Positions 16,840 through 26,789 are shown, counted from the first letter of the stretch. The stretch is 34,026 nucleotides of DNA from Planctomycetaceae bacterium (GCA_018660825.1 JABJJO010000086.1:1-34026), one strand, 5' to 3'. The notes: generated by a model from the sequence alone, not told the origin. Made by a program: numbers and translations.

Positions 16840-17733
16840 TTAGCAGTCAAAAACTCGAATGGGGCGCATTCGCATCATTCCAAAAGAACCCGTTTCGGCG
16901 GGCGAAAGAATAGCCACTAGACGACCGTGTGCATTCACTGCAAATACTTCATGGTTCACTAATCGGCCATGTTGTTGAGCCTCTAATTCAATCTCTCGTC
17001 CAAACCCCAACTCACCGATCTGTGCCGTCGTCACTGCCATTGTTTCAACATTGTTAAGTAATTCCAATGGATTACACAACGCTTGATGCACACTTTGCAC
17101 ATCCGCAAAATCCAGTTCACAACATTGCTCAACCGTCAAACTTCCGATAGCCGTCCGCTCTAACTCGGTCATAATCGCTCCACATTCAAGTCGAACGCCG
17201 ATATCTCTGCCGAGCGATCGAATATAAGTGCCTGTGCTGCACTGCACATCGACTGTAAAAAACGGAAAGCTATATTCGATCAATTCAATGCAGTGGATCG
17301 TGATTTCACGAGGTTCCAATTTAACGGCTTTGCCTTGTCGTGCTAAAGAGTAGGCCCGTTGTCCTTTTATTTTCAAAGCGGAGAAGGCAGGCGGTTGCTG
17401 GCTTTGAGTGCCCTGAAAACCATCCACCACTGCTTGAATTTCGTCCCTGCTTGGTTGCCGAGCATTCTCAACCGTTTGAATCTCCCCTTCGATATCCTCA
17501 GTATCACTCCGCATTCCCAACTGAAATGTACCGCGATATGTTTTCGGCAAGGTATGTACGTGTTGCATCAAGCGAGTGGCTTTTCCAACTGCCACGATCA
17601 GTACTCCAGTTGCAAGTGGGTCAAGGGTACCCGCATGCCCAACTTTATGCGGTTTAACCAGCCGTTGCACAACATTAACGACACTCCGCGAAGTCATGGC
17701 CGGTGGTTTATTGATTCCTAAAAATCCAAACAT
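16840..17733 (-). CDS. truB: tRNA pseudouridine-55 synthase
   Basis: Makes pseudouridine 55 in the T-loop of tRNAs. The catalytic Asp38 lies in GHAGTLDPLATG, with GINKPP at 6-11 and the TGTYIRSLGRDIG motif later on. At 297 residues it is of normal length, with a C-terminal PUA-like part (FAVNAHGRLVAIL). An open frame extends upstream to 17814, but family similarity begins at MFGFLGINKPP, so the ATG at 17733 is used; GTGGGA lies 9-10 nt upstream. It is divergent from hemB. Confidence 0.94.
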   Translation of the reverse strand: MFGFLGINKPPAMTSRSVVNVVQRLVKPHKVGHAGTLDPLATGVLIVAVGKATRLMQHVHTLPKTYRGTFQLGMRSDTEDIEGEIQTVENARQPSRDEIQAVVDGFQGTQSQQPPAFSALKIKGQRAYSLARQGKAVKLEPREITIHCIELIEYSFPFFTVDVQCSTGTYIRSLGRDIGVRLECGAIMTELERTAIGSLTVEQCCELDFADVQSVHQALCNPLELLNNVETMAVTTAQIGELGFGREIELEAQQHGRLVNHEVFAVNAHGRLVAILSPAETGSFGMMRMRPIRVFDC

Positions 17734-17852
17734 CGCATATCCCACACGGTTTATACTGCAACCATTACTATCAAATACTGTTTCTTGGTGCTTTTTGAAG
17801 TAAGATTTCACCAAACATGTAAAACAGAAGCCATAATGTACCAGAGGACTTT

Positions 17853-17868
17853 ATATAGTGCGCTATAT
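17853..17868. promoter_or_regulatory. AT-rich palindrome in the truB/hemB divergent region
   Basis: ATATAG-TGCG-CTATAT has perfect 6-bp arms. It sits about 75 bp upstream of hemB and 120 bp upstream of truB. It could be an operator or a pair of overlapping -10-like sequences; nothing more can be said. Confidence 0.3.
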
Positions 17869-17943
17869 TGACGCACCAAAACTCCTTTTATTTTAAGTAC
17901 ATCACAATCTACCACACGCCTACTTACACTTAAACAAACCATT

Positions 17944-18972
17944 ATGTCCACGGATTCTTCAAATCCCCAGCAGCAACAAAGCACCCAATTTCCGCAGTCT
18001 CGTATGCGTCGACTGCGGTACAATCCAGCTGTACGCCAATTGTGTCAGCATACACGACTACACGCCGGCTCATTAATTCTGCCTTTGTTCGTACGCAGCG
18101 GCACTGCGATTCGAAATGAAATTTCCTCGATGCCCGGCCAGTTTCAATTGTCGCTAGATCAATTAGCAGATGAAGCCCGCGCAGTACAGGATTTAGGGAT
18201 CGGCGGAATCATACTTTTTGGGATTCCCGCTAGCAAAGATTCCCAGGGGACAGCAGCCCTACATGACAATGGAATTGTCCAACAGGCTATCACTGCCATC
18301 AAAGACGTTACACCAGATTTGCTAGTAATGACCGACATTTGCATGTGCGAGTATACCGACCACGGACATTGCGGAATCTTGCATGACAAAATGGGCGTCA
18401 TGGATGTCGACAATGACGCTACATTATCACTCCTTGGCAAACAAGCTGTATCCCATGCTCAGCAAGGTGCGGACATTATCGCTCCGAGTGGGATGATGGA
18501 CGGTATGGTTCAAGCGATTCGGAGCGCCTTGGACCAAGCTAGTTTTCAACACATACCGATCATGAGCTACTCAGCAAAATACAACAGCGCCTATTACGGG
18601 CCGTTTCGAGATGCGGCTGAAAGTGCTCCGCAGTTTGGCGACCGTCGCAGCTATCAAATGGACCCGCGTGCCCTAGCGGATCAAGCAATACGCGAAGTAC
18701 AACTGGACCTCCAAGAAGGCGCCGACATGGTCATGGTCAAACCGGCATTGGCATATTTGGATATAATTACCCGAGTGCGACAAGCTTTTCCTGGCGTACC
18801 ACTAGCAGCCTACAATGTGTCGGGCGAGTATAGCATGGTCAAAGCGGCGGCAGCGAACGGCTGGATCGATGAAACTGCAGTCGTCGATGAAACATTGTTA
18901 GCGATGCACCGAGCCGGCGCGGACATCCTCTTAACATACTGGGCTAGAGATGTTGCCCAGCGACTTCAATAA
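17944..18972 (+). CDS. hemB: Porphobilinogen synthase (delta-aminolevulinic acid dehydratase)
   Basis: Condenses two 5-aminolevulinate molecules to porphobilinogen in haem synthesis. The two Schiff-base lysines are K212 in SYSAKYNS and K266 in MVMVKPAL. A catalytic zinc site of the cysteine type is visible: C133, C135 and C143 in [13 protein letters not shown]. At 342 residues it is slightly longer than the usual 320-335, with a Gln-rich N-terminal extension ([10 protein letters not shown]). The ATG at 17944 has no clear Shine-Dalgarno. It is 53 nt before hemL, so two steps of the C5 haem pathway are together. Confidence 0.97.
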   Translation: MSTDSSNPQQQQSTQFPQSRMRRLRYNPAVRQLCQHTRLHAGSLILPLFVRSGTAIRNEISSMPGQFQLSLDQLADEARAVQDLGIGGIILFGIPASKDSQGTAALHDNGIVQQAITAIKDVTPDLLVMTDICMCEYTDHGHCGILHDKMGVMDVDNDATLSLLGKQAVSHAQQGADIIAPSGMMDGMVQAIRSALDQASFQHIPIMSYSAKYNSAYYGPFRDAAESAPQFGDRRSYQMDPRALADQAIREVQLDLQEGADMVMVKPALAYLDIITRVRQAFPGVPLAAYNVSGEYSMVKAAAANGWIDETAVVDETLLAMHRAGADILLTYWARDVAQRLQ

Positions 18973-19025
18973 AACTCGTTCTTGCGAAAACAACCTAATC
19001 AATATCCCCCCAACGAACCAACACC

Positions 19026-20309
19026 ATGAATCACAGTCAAAGCGAAGCAATATTTCACGAAGCACAAACATTGATGCCAGGCGGCGTCAACAGTCCCGCT
19101 CGAGCGTTTGGTGCCGTTGGCGGAACACCACTCATCATGGATCGAGGTGAAGGAGCATACCTTTTTGACGTCGATGGCAACCAACTCATCGATTACATCG
19201 GTTCGTGGGGCCCAATGATCCTCGGGCATCAACACCCACAAGTCAAAGCAGCCGTGCATGCGGCGGTCGACAAAGGCACTAGTTTTGGTGCACCAACTTG
19301 TGGTGAAAACAAACTAGCACAATTGATCATTGACGCTGTACCGTCCATTGAAAAAGTACGATTGGTAAACTCTGGTACCGAAGCGACGATGAGCGCTATT
19401 CGCCTCGCACGCGGGTATACTCAACGTGATCTCATCATTAAGTTTTCCGGGAATTATCACGGCCACGTTGACAGTTTGCTGGTCGCCGCGGGTAGTGCCG
19501 CTGCTACACTAGCAGTCCCCGATTCACCCGGAGTGACTGCTGGTACTAGTCAAGACACGCTGATATTAGCCTATAACGACGCCACAGGATTGGAACAAGC
19601 GTTCGCTAAGCACGGACCGAATATCGCTGGGGTCATTTTTGAACCGGTCGTGGGTAACATGGGGTGTGTCATCCCGAATGCTGAATTCTTAACTGCTTTG
19701 CGCAAATGTACTCAAGACGCTGGTGCATTATTAATCTGCGATGAAGTGATGACTGGGTTCCGCGTGGACTATGGTGGCGCGCAAACGTTGTTGAAGATTT
19801 CGCCGGACATTACGACCCTCGGAAAAATCGTCGGCGGTGGTATGCCAATCGGAGCATATGGTGGTCGAGCGGAAATCATGAACCACATTTTGCCCGCCGG
19901 CAAGGTCTTTCAAGCTGGTACCCTCAGCGGCAACCCAATTGCCTGCGCTGCCGGAATTGCGACGCTCACGGAACTACGGGACAACGCACCCTATGCAGTA
20001 CTGGAAGAACTTGGCGAACAACTTGCAACAGGCCTGCAGACGCTTGCTGATGCTGCCGGCAAACGCTGCTGCGTACAACGAGTCGGTAGCATGTTAACCC
20101 TTTTCTTTCATTCCGGTCCGGTGACAAGTTGGGCTGACGCAGCGGAATGTGACACTGAGCAATTCGGGAAGTACTTTTGGGGCATGATCGAAAAAGGGGT
20201 CTATCTGCCCTGCAGTCAGTACGAAGCGATGTTTATCTCAACCGCTCATACGACAACTGATATCCAAAACACCATCGACGCAGCCGCTCAAGTCCTCGAA
20301 TCAATTTAA
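19026..20309 (+). CDS. hemL: Glutamate-1-semialdehyde 2,1-aminomutase
   Basis: A PLP enzyme that converts glutamate-1-semialdehyde to 5-aminolevulinate, supplying the substrate of HemB. The 427-residue length is standard. It begins EAQTLMPGGVNSPARAF, has RLVNSGTEATMSAIRLARG and ICDEVMTGFR, and the PLP lysine is K267 in TTLGKIVGGGMPIGAYGG. The presence of hemL shows the C5 (glutamate) route rather than ALA synthase. It follows hemB by 53 nt and is convergent with tsaB, with only 37 bp and no evident terminator between them. Confidence 0.97.
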   Translation: MNHSQSEAIFHEAQTLMPGGVNSPARAFGAVGGTPLIMDRGEGAYLFDVDGNQLIDYIGSWGPMILGHQHPQVKAAVHAAVDKGTSFGAPTCGENKLAQLIIDAVPSIEKVRLVNSGTEATMSAIRLARGYTQRDLIIKFSGNYHGHVDSLLVAAGSAAATLAVPDSPGVTAGTSQDTLILAYNDATGLEQAFAKHGPNIAGVIFEPVVGNMGCVIPNAEFLTALRKCTQDAGALLICDEVMTGFRVDYGGAQTLLKISPDITTLGKIVGGGMPIGAYGGRAEIMNHILPAGKVFQAGTLSGNPIACAAGIATLTELRDNAPYAVLEELGEQLATGLQTLADAAGKRCCVQRVGSMLTLFFHSGPVTSWADAAECDTEQFGKYFWGMIEKGVYLPCSQYEAMFISTAHTTTDIQNTIDAAAQVLESI

Positions 20310-20346
20310 CCTTATTCGCATGTGTATTGGCCAGTGCAAATTTGTG

Positions 20347-21006
20347 TTAATTCGTCCGTTTTTCCTCGGCAGCACTTTTACGATAGTAGATCGGATTAAG
20401 TTCAAACGGGGTACCGACAGGTTCCAAATTCGCGCCGAGCCGAGCCACCGTTGTCGCCAGAGGTCTCCATTGCGTCATCGGGGCTGTTTGGATGTCACGC
20501 GTAAACTGCGGTTCCAGTTTTTCTAGCACGGGCCCCGTAACAACAACATCTTTTCCGATCCCTTGCTGCCACTGCAGATCATCTACAATCGTGACATCAT
20601 CACACGCTACAGCGACACCATCACGCACTTCAAACCGCTGCCGAAACACTTCATTGCGTTGCGCGTCCATCACTGATTCCACGATGCCCGTGTGGTCGAC
20701 TTGACTCGCCAACACCGCTAACGTGTTCACTCCAACCACGTCGATGCCCAGGGCATAAGCTAGAGTTTTTGCCGTGGTTACGCCAACTCGTAATCCCGTA
20801 AATGATCCCGGACCAACCGTGACGGCAATACGGTCGAGGTCCGCCGCTTGCCACTGGGCTTGTTGCAACGCGGATTGAATTCCCGGAGCCAATAGACTGG
20901 CCGAGCGAGCTTCGTCGCTGAGCGTCAATTCGACAACCACTGCACAATTGTCTAAGAGGGTAACCGTGGCCCGCCGCTCGGTGGTTTCAAAACCTAGTAT
21001 TTTCAA
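20347..21006 (-). CDS. tsaB: tRNA threonylcarbamoyladenosine synthesis protein TsaB
   Basis: Partner of TsaD/TsaE in making t6A37 of ANN-reading tRNAs; an ASKHA-fold protein without its own catalysis. The mark is VTVGPGSFTGLRVGVTTAKTLA at about 60-80, plus the N-terminal strand KILGFETTERRATV. At about 219 residues it is normal. There is no ATG: the frame offers TTG at 21006 and TTG at 21018. 21006 puts the start right before KILGFETT, as in relatives, and a GGAT lies about 9 nt upstream, so it is preferred. It is divergent from the metallophosphoesterase pair. Confidence 0.9.
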   Translation of the reverse strand: MKILGFETTERRATVTLLDNCAVVVELTLSDEARSASLLAPGIQSALQQAQWQAADLDRIAVTVGPGSFTGLRVGVTTAKTLAYALGIDVVGVNTLAVLASQVDHTGIVESVMDAQRNEVFRQRFEVRDGVAVACDDVTIVDDLQWQQGIGKDVVVTGPVLEKLEPQFTRDIQTAPMTQWRPLATTVARLGANLEPVGTPFELNPIYYRKSAAEEKRTN

Positions 21007-21182
21007 ACTTCTATCCAATATTTATGTGTTGCCATAGCGTTGCCTGACTAAAGTGGTTGTTCGCGTATATCAATCGTTAGGTTATCTAGCAACAGTAAGT
21101 CTCAAAAAAATAATCTACATACCCGCTAAGGGATTGATTCATTAAGAAAAAACAATTCTATTGGCAGTTATATATTATTAAT

Positions 21183-21197
21183 GTTACAAATTGTAAC
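21183..21197. promoter_or_regulatory. Perfect 15-bp palindrome upstream of the metallophosphoesterase operon
   Basis: GTTACAA-A-TTGTAAC is a perfect inverted repeat with 7-bp arms, in an AT-rich stretch 22 bp before the GTG start at 21220. It looks like a dimeric repressor operator, overlapping or just downstream of a promoter; the regulator is unknown. Confidence 0.5.
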
Positions 21198-21219
21198 CTG
21201 CAAACATTAAACGGTCATT

Positions 21220-21978
21220 GTGAAAACAGCATTAATCAGCGACATCCACGGAAACTTTGAGGCACTAGAAGCGGTGCTGGCGGATATCCGTGAACAGCAA
21301 GTTTCTCGCATATTTTGCCTCGGTGATATCGTCGGCTATGGGCCCAATCCTCGCGAATGCCTCGATGAGGTAATACGTTCGTGTGAAATTACCATCCTCG
21401 GCAACCATGATGCCGCGACTCTGTTTGATCCTGATGGCTTCAATCCAGTCGCTCTACAAGCGGTATACTGGACGCGTGATCAGCTAGACCAAACCGTAGG
21501 CGATGCATCGCAAACTAATAAACGGTGGGATTTCTTAGGTGAATTGCCAAAGAAACACAGTGAAGACAACCTGTTGTTTGTCCATGGCAGCGCCCGCGAA
21601 CCAACCAATGAGTACGTATTTCCTGAAGACGTCTATAAACGCTCGAAACTCGACGCGATTTTCAGCCGTGTTACGCAATACTGCTTCCAAGGACATACGC
21701 ACATCCCTGGCGTTTTCACGCATGACTTTGATTTTATTACTCCGGACGAATGTGACTACGAATATCAACTTGACTCCAATAAAGCATTAATCAATGTCGG
21801 TAGTGTTGGACAACCTCGCGATGAAGACCCGCGCAGTTGTTATACCATCTTTGATTCAGTAACGAATCAGCTACAATTCCGACGTCTTAGCTATGCTTAC
21901 GACGAAACGGCGCGTAAGATATATAGAATTGAACAATTACATAATTCTCTCGGCGATCGCTTAAAAGCCGGCAGATAA
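21220..21978 (+). CDS. Calcineurin-like metallophosphoesterase, copy 1
   Basis: A 252-residue cytoplasmic two-metal phosphoesterase. The family motifs are all present in order: D8 and H10 in [31 protein letters not shown], and GHTHIPG near the end. It belongs to the YfcE/PrpE-like broad group with the GYGPNPREC signature; the substrate is unknown (nucleotide, cyclic dinucleotide or phosphoprotein are all open). The start is GTG at 21220. The next gene is a close paralog after 32 nt. The pair heads a same-strand run with yidC and mnmE. A perfect palindrome lies just upstream. Confidence 0.88.
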   Translation: MKTALISDIHGNFEALEAVLADIREQQVSRIFCLGDIVGYGPNPRECLDEVIRSCEITILGNHDAATLFDPDGFNPVALQAVYWTRDQLDQTVGDASQTNKRWDFLGELPKKHSEDNLLFVHGSAREPTNEYVFPEDVYKRSKLDAIFSRVTQYCFQGHTHIPGVFTHDFDFITPDECDYEYQLDSNKALINVGSVGQPRDEDPRSCYTIFDSVTNQLQFRRLSYAYDETARKIYRIEQLHNSLGDRLKAGR

Positions 21979-22010
21979 TCGGCCCCCAAATAGCGACAGG
22001 ATTCTGGGCA

Positions 22011-22766
22011 TTGAAACGAGCGCTAGTCAGTGACATTCACGGTAATTTGGACGCATTAGCATGCGTCCTCGTAGACATCCAAGACCAAGGTATTGAAAGT
22101 ATCTTCTGCCTCGGTGATGTCATCGGCTATGGCCCCGACCCACAAGCGTGTATCGACGCTGTCATGAATTTCGATCTTTGTATTCTGGGTAATCACGACC
22201 AAGCTGCTTTGTTCGACCCCGAAGGATTCAGCAGTACAGCCGAACGCGCAATCTTTTGGACACGACAACAACTCGAGTGCACGGACGCCAATAACGACGA
22301 CCAGAAACGACGTTGGCAATTCCTTGCTGAACTACCTCGCACCAAGCAAATCGGGGATTACCTGTTTGTTCACGGTAGTGCCCGCAGTCCGCTCAACGAA
22401 TATGTGTTTCCCGAAGATATCTATAACCGCCGCAAGGTGGAAAAGATTTTCTCGCTGATTCCACAATACTGCTTCCAAGGACACACACATATTCCGGGAA
22501 TTTTCACTGAGGATTTCCGATTTCTGAGCCCCACAGAGGTCAATCTCAAGTACCAACTTACCGATGAAAAAGCGATGGTTAATGTCGGCAGCGTAGGGCA
22601 ACCACGTGACGGTGATTCTCGCAGTTCCTATGTCATACTCGACGATGAGGACAATAGCATTGAATTTCGCCGGATTAAATATGATGTCTCTCTGACATCC
22701 CAAAAGATTTATGACATCAGTGACCTCGATAAGTTCCTTGGGGACCGTTTGCACGACGGAAAATGA
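22011..22766 (+). CDS. Calcineurin-like metallophosphoesterase, copy 2 (tandem paralog)
   Basis: A 251-residue paralog of the preceding gene, aligned end to end with about half of the positions identical by eye and the longest blocks shared ([30 protein letters not shown]). All metal ligands are kept: [37 protein letters not shown]. It starts at TTG (22011) with ACAGGA about 9 nt upstream. The duplication must be old, since the copies differ throughout. No inactive copy: both look catalytic. The substrate is unknown; the two may differ in specificity or form a heteromer. yidC follows after 89 nt. Confidence 0.88.
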   Translation: MKRALVSDIHGNLDALACVLVDIQDQGIESIFCLGDVIGYGPDPQACIDAVMNFDLCILGNHDQAALFDPEGFSSTAERAIFWTRQQLECTDANNDDQKRRWQFLAELPRTKQIGDYLFVHGSARSPLNEYVFPEDIYNRRKVEKIFSLIPQYCFQGHTHIPGIFTEDFRFLSPTEVNLKYQLTDEKAMVNVGSVGQPRDGDSRSSYVILDDEDNSIEFRRIKYDVSLTSQKIYDISDLDKFLGDRLHDGK

Positions 22767-22855
22767 ACCGCTCGAACTGATTACGCCTTTGCAGACTGAC
22801 CATAGTGGGTCAGAATGGCGGTTTACCCAATACTCGATTACCCAAGGATACACTG

Positions 22856-25279
22856 GTGGACAAAAATCAACTCCTCCGTTTTTTGCTGATCATGGCAATG
22901 ATGATGCTAGGTATGCAGATTGTCATGCGATTTTTTGACATCGGCCCTGAGGAGCCGGTAGCGCAGAAACAGCAACTAGAACAACAAGCGGCCGCCGCAA
23001 TGGAGTTGGAAACAGCAGCAACGCCAATCATCGGTGCTGAGCAAGATGAGCAGATTATCGCAATTGGTTCTTATGACCCGGCTGCCGCTCAAAAATATAT
23101 CGCCTACTTTTCAAATCGTGGTGCTGCCCTAGAACGCCTTGAACTAGTCGAACGCAGCGGCAATGACAGCGATGATCTAAAATATGGCGTTATTGAATTT
23201 AAACACGGCTATTTGGGATATCTAGCAGCAACGGACAACGGTAACCCACCGGGAGCGAAAATCCGAGTTGTTGCCGATGGTACACCAGCCGCTTTAGCTA
23301 CTACGGAGTCCGGGATTACTGGCTTACAAGTCGGTGACATCATCACCCGTCTCGCCGGACACGAGATTACCACAGTTGAGGATTTGCACAATATCCTGTT
23401 GCAAGAGACAAATCCAGCAGAGGAAATTGATATCGAGGTAGTACGCGACGACAACCTTGATGCCAAACTGACTTTTACAACCAAGCTTGGTCAACGTCCT
23501 TTGGAGATTATTGATCCTGATCCTGACACAATACCTTTTCGTGAAGCGCCCTATTCGTTCTTAACGTCGCTCGTCCAAGTCAATAACACAACCGCAGCGC
23601 TCACACAAAGCGAACTCGACAACATCGCCTCAATGCGACACAGCATTTGGGATATGCAGATCGACAACGACGCCAACTATATCGAATTCACTCTCGTTGT
23701 GACGTTGCCACCACAAGAGACCGCCGCAACGGACGCTACAAGTGAACCGAGCGATGATAATAAAGAAGGCAGTACGCCTACCGAATTGAAAATCAGCAAA
23801 CGATTTACATTAGCAGATCCAGAAAACGCACTGCCTTATCATCTAGACCTTGACCTAGCGTTTACGAATCTCTCGAACGAACGTCAAAGCATCGTGTTCC
23901 GACAAGATGGCGCCAACAACATCATCAATGAAACCTGGTGGACCTCCACGTCTAAAAAACGAGACATCAAATGGAAAATCAACGGTGAAGAAGATGATGT
24001 GCGAGGTACTGACATCGTCGCTTTCGCTCAAGACAATATTGACTCGCCCTTTGAATCGCTGCTCAATCCATCCGAACCGGGCGACCAGTCGTATCAGTAC
24101 ATTGTATCGGATTCTCAATTCTTTGCGGTCGGCTTTAGCGTTCCCCTGTCTACTGATGATCCCGAGTCGGCCAAATCGATGGTCCTCAAAAAAGCTCATA
24201 GTTTTCCCGCAGAAACCAGTCTGGCCGTATTGGCAACGAATAAAAAATCCGTCGAACTGCCAAACACTTCGTTTTTTGTGCAAAGCAAGCACATCATTCT
24301 AGAACCCAATGCTCGGCACTCTCAACATTTTCAGGTATTTGCCGGTCCAAAGAGTGACGAAGTCCTTGCCAACTATGGAATGGATGGACTTATCGAATAT
24401 GGATGGTTTCGATCGATTGCGTTGGTGCTAGGCGGCATTCTTAGCTTTTTCTACAGCATATTCGGCAATTATGGAATTGCCATTATCTTATTAACGGTCC
24501 TGGTTCGAGCGTGTTTACATCCCTTAAGTCGAAAACAAGTTCGCGGCGCCCAAATGATGGGATTCCTTAAACCACAAATGAAACGAATAGGCGACAAATA
24601 CAAAGATGACCCTCAAAAAAAATCGCTCAAGACACAAGAACTATTTGGCAAATACGGTTACAACCCGTTAAGCGGGTGCTTGCCCGTATTCTTCCAAATG
24701 CCAATCTTTTTTGGGCTCTATCGTAGTATCATGGTCAACACTGAACTACGAGGGGAACCACTGCTAGACGGTCTAAATTGGTGTGCCAACCTAGCGGGTC
24801 CAGACATGCTCGTTTACTGGGGCGAACAATCCGCAATCTTCATTAACCGTGGCGGTTTCCTAGGACCTTACCTCAACTTGCTACCAATGATTACCGTTGC
24901 GCTATTTATGTTGCAACAGAAAATATACGCTCCGCCAACAACAGACGACACTCAGCAAATGGCACAAAAAATGATGAAATTCATGATGCTGTTTATGGGC
25001 ATTATGTTTTTCCGAGTTGCCAGCGGGCTTTGTATCTACTTTATTGCATCCAGCACCTGGGGACTGCTAGAACGCAAGATGTTGCCAAAAGTCTCTGACC
25101 CTGATGCTTATTTAGAAGCCTTAGCTGAAAAACAGAAGAACAAGAAAAAGAAGCCTGGTTTCATGCATCGTATGGCTCAGATGGCCGAGCAACAGAAACG
25201 TCAACAAGCCAAAGGTGGTGATAATGACCGCCGTAAACAACTTGATAACCTCAAAGGCAACCGACGTCGTCGACGATAA
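22856..25279 (+). CDS. yidC: Membrane protein insertase YidC with a PDZ-like insert
   Basis: Inserts and folds inner-membrane proteins, alone or with SecYEG. About 807 residues, much longer than the usual 500-600. It has a first membrane segment at about 7-24 (LLRFLLIMAMMMLGMQIVM) and a large periplasmic domain. The conserved five-helix core runs from about 515 to 755, with the groove arginine R551 in LLTVLVRACLHPLSRKQ. A strongly basic tail (GNRRRRR) suits ribosome binding. Within the periplasmic part, at about 140-215, is a PDZ-like unit (GLQVGDIITRLAGHEI and the strands after it). The frame is open from 22805, but GTG 22856 has AAGGA 8 nt upstream and gives the normal N-terminus MDKNQLLRF, so it is chosen. 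mnmE follows after 43 nt, echoing the common yidC-mnmE neighbourhood. Confidence 0.95.
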   Translation: MDKNQLLRFLLIMAMMMLGMQIVMRFFDIGPEEPVAQKQQLEQQAAAAMELETAATPIIGAEQDEQIIAIGSYDPAAAQKYIAYFSNRGAALERLELVERSGNDSDDLKYGVIEFKHGYLGYLAATDNGNPPGAKIRVVADGTPAALATTESGITGLQVGDIITRLAGHEITTVEDLHNILLQETNPAEEIDIEVVRDDNLDAKLTFTTKLGQRPLEIIDPDPDTIPFREAPYSFLTSLVQVNNTTAALTQSELDNIASMRHSIWDMQIDNDANYIEFTLVVTLPPQETAATDATSEPSDDNKEGSTPTELKISKRFTLADPENALPYHLDLDLAFTNLSNERQSIVFRQDGANNIINETWWTSTSKKRDIKWKINGEEDDVRGTDIVAFAQDNIDSPFESLLNPSEPGDQSYQYIVSDSQFFAVGFSVPLSTDDPESAKSMVLKKAHSFPAETSLAVLATNKKSVELPNTSFFVQSKHIILEPNARHSQHFQVFAGPKSDEVLANYGMDGLIEYGWFRSIALVLGGILSFFYSIFGNYGIAIILLTVLVRACLHPLSRKQVRGAQMMGFLKPQMKRIGDKYKDDPQKKSLKTQELFGKYGYNPLSGCLPVFFQMPIFFGLYRSIMVNTELRGEPLLDGLNWCANLAGPDMLVYWGEQSAIFINRGGFLGPYLNLLPMITVALFMLQQKIYAPPTTDDTQQMAQKMMKFMMLFMGIMFFRVASGLCIYFIASSTWGLLERKMLPKVSDPDAYLEALAEKQKNKKKKPGFMHRMAQMAEQQKRQQAKGGDNDRRKQLDNLKGNRRRRR

Positions 25280-25322
25280 TCGATGGGGGCTGCTTAGACC
25301 GCAAGCTTGGTGATATTGAGAC

Positions 25323-26729
25323 ATGTTTTCTACCGAGGATACCATTGTTGCAATCGCCTCCGCTGCAGGCTCAGCACAGCGGGGGATCATTCGTTTAAGC
25401 GGCCCTGCAGTGCCGCGTGCCCTGAGACGTGTCATTGCAAATATTGAATCAACCGTCGCCTCCGCGTCTTCAGCGACGGCTTATCGAGTTGCCACACGCA
25501 ACCTAGAGGGCTTCCCCAGTGTCCCGGCAGATCTCTACTATTGGCCGGATGAGCGAAGCTACACGCAACAGTGCTCTGCAGAACTCCATCTGCCTGGAGC
25601 AGCCCCACTGTTGCAATTTATCCTGAATACCATTTGCCTAGACAAGCAACCATCAACTACTGTTGCAGAACAGGACCAATGCATTCGTGTCGCACAACCT
25701 GGCGAGTTCACATTGCGAGCGTTTTTAGCGGGACGGATTGACCTGACGCAAGCCGAAGCGGTATTGGGAGTGATCGATGCGCGGGACAAAAAAGAACTTG
25801 AACTTGCACTTTCACAACTCGCCGGAGGACTAAACTCGCGCTTTGAAATTCTACGGCAACAACTCCTGACAATGCTGGCCCATCTAGAAGCGGGACTCGA
25901 TTTTGCGGAAGAAGACATCGAGTTTATTGCACGAGACAAAATCAAAAAACAAGTTGGCCATGTGCATCAAGAATTACTGGGTATCGCATTGCAACTAGAA
26001 CAACGACTCATTAGTGGCATGGAATATCGCATTGTCCTTCGCGGTGAAGCGAATGCAGGAAAGAGCACATTGTTCAATGCACTAGCACAACAGCCATTGG
26101 CTATTGTTTCTGATATCGCTGGGACAACTCGAGATTACGTTTCACAGTCGCTCCAGTTAAACGGCATGCCCTGCTTATTAATTGATACAGCGGGTGTCGA
26201 ATCAGTTGATGCAAGTTTAAGCGTGATCGAACAACACGCACAAGAAATGACATGCGAACAACAAAAGTATGCTCATCTTGAAATTTTATGTCTTGACGGA
26301 TCCAGACAGCGATCACAATGGGAAACGCAACAGTTACAAACGACACCACCGCATGCCCGTATTGTTGTACAAACCAAGGGCGATTGCGCTAATTTCGATT
26401 CCACTGCAGCGGCAGATGTCACTACCTCTGTTAATCTACAACATGACGAGGGACTCCAAGCATTAGAGAAGCTCATAGGCGTACGCTTACAACGCCAAGC
26501 GGGTGAAGCAATCATCCTGCAACAAACGGCCTCACGCTGCCAGGAGAGTTTGTTGCAAGCAACGCTGAGCATTGAACGAGCGTTGGAATTGTGTAATACG
26601 GACCAAGGCGAAGAATTACTAGCAGCGGAATTACGCCACGTTCTACAACACCTCGGCTTAATCGTTGGCACCGTCTATAACGACGACATCCTCGAGGAAA
26701 TTTTCAGTACCTTCTGTATTGGCAAATAG
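25323..26729 (+). CDS. mnmE: tRNA modification GTPase MnmE (TrmE)
   Basis: With MnmG it installs the (c)mnm5 group at U34 of certain tRNAs. At 468 residues it is full length. The N-terminal folate-binding domain begins DTIVAIASAAG, the central helical part has GRIDLTQAEAV, and the inserted GTPase domain has G1 GEANAGKST (241-249), G2 IAGTTRD and G3 DTAG. The C-terminal FCIGK with the catalytic Cys is intact. The G4 motif reads TKGD instead of the usual NKxD, and G1 has GEANAGKS where GxxNxGKS is usual, so only G4 departs. The ATG at 25323 lacks a strong Shine-Dalgarno. It is the last gene of its run and faces groEL. Confidence 0.95.
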   Translation: MFSTEDTIVAIASAAGSAQRGIIRLSGPAVPRALRRVIANIESTVASASSATAYRVATRNLEGFPSVPADLYYWPDERSYTQQCSAELHLPGAAPLLQFILNTICLDKQPSTTVAEQDQCIRVAQPGEFTLRAFLAGRIDLTQAEAVLGVIDARDKKELELALSQLAGGLNSRFEILRQQLLTMLAHLEAGLDFAEEDIEFIARDKIKKQVGHVHQELLGIALQLEQRLISGMEYRIVLRGEANAGKSTLFNALAQQPLAIVSDIAGTTRDYVSQSLQLNGMPCLLIDTAGVESVDASLSVIEQHAQEMTCEQQKYAHLEILCLDGSRQRSQWETQQLQTTPPHARIVVQTKGDCANFDSTAAADVTTSVNLQHDEGLQALEKLIGVRLQRQAGEAIILQQTASRCQESLLQATLSIERALELCNTDQGEELLAAELRHVLQHLGLIVGTVYNDDILEEIFSTFCIGK

Positions 26730-26789
26730 ACGGTGTCGAGTGTTTTGCCCCATGCTGTTGTTGGGCAAGGCCGCTACATTTGTTTAACG

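Noticed and set aside
17868-17900. TTGACG followed by AT-rich sequence as a hemB promoter
   Set aside because: No -10 better than TTTTAA or TATTTT at a proper distance, so not listed as a promoter.
22805-22855. Upstream GTG as the yidC start
   Set aside because: It would add 17 polar residues before the first membrane segment; the GTG at 22856 has a proper AAGGA site and the normal N-terminus.
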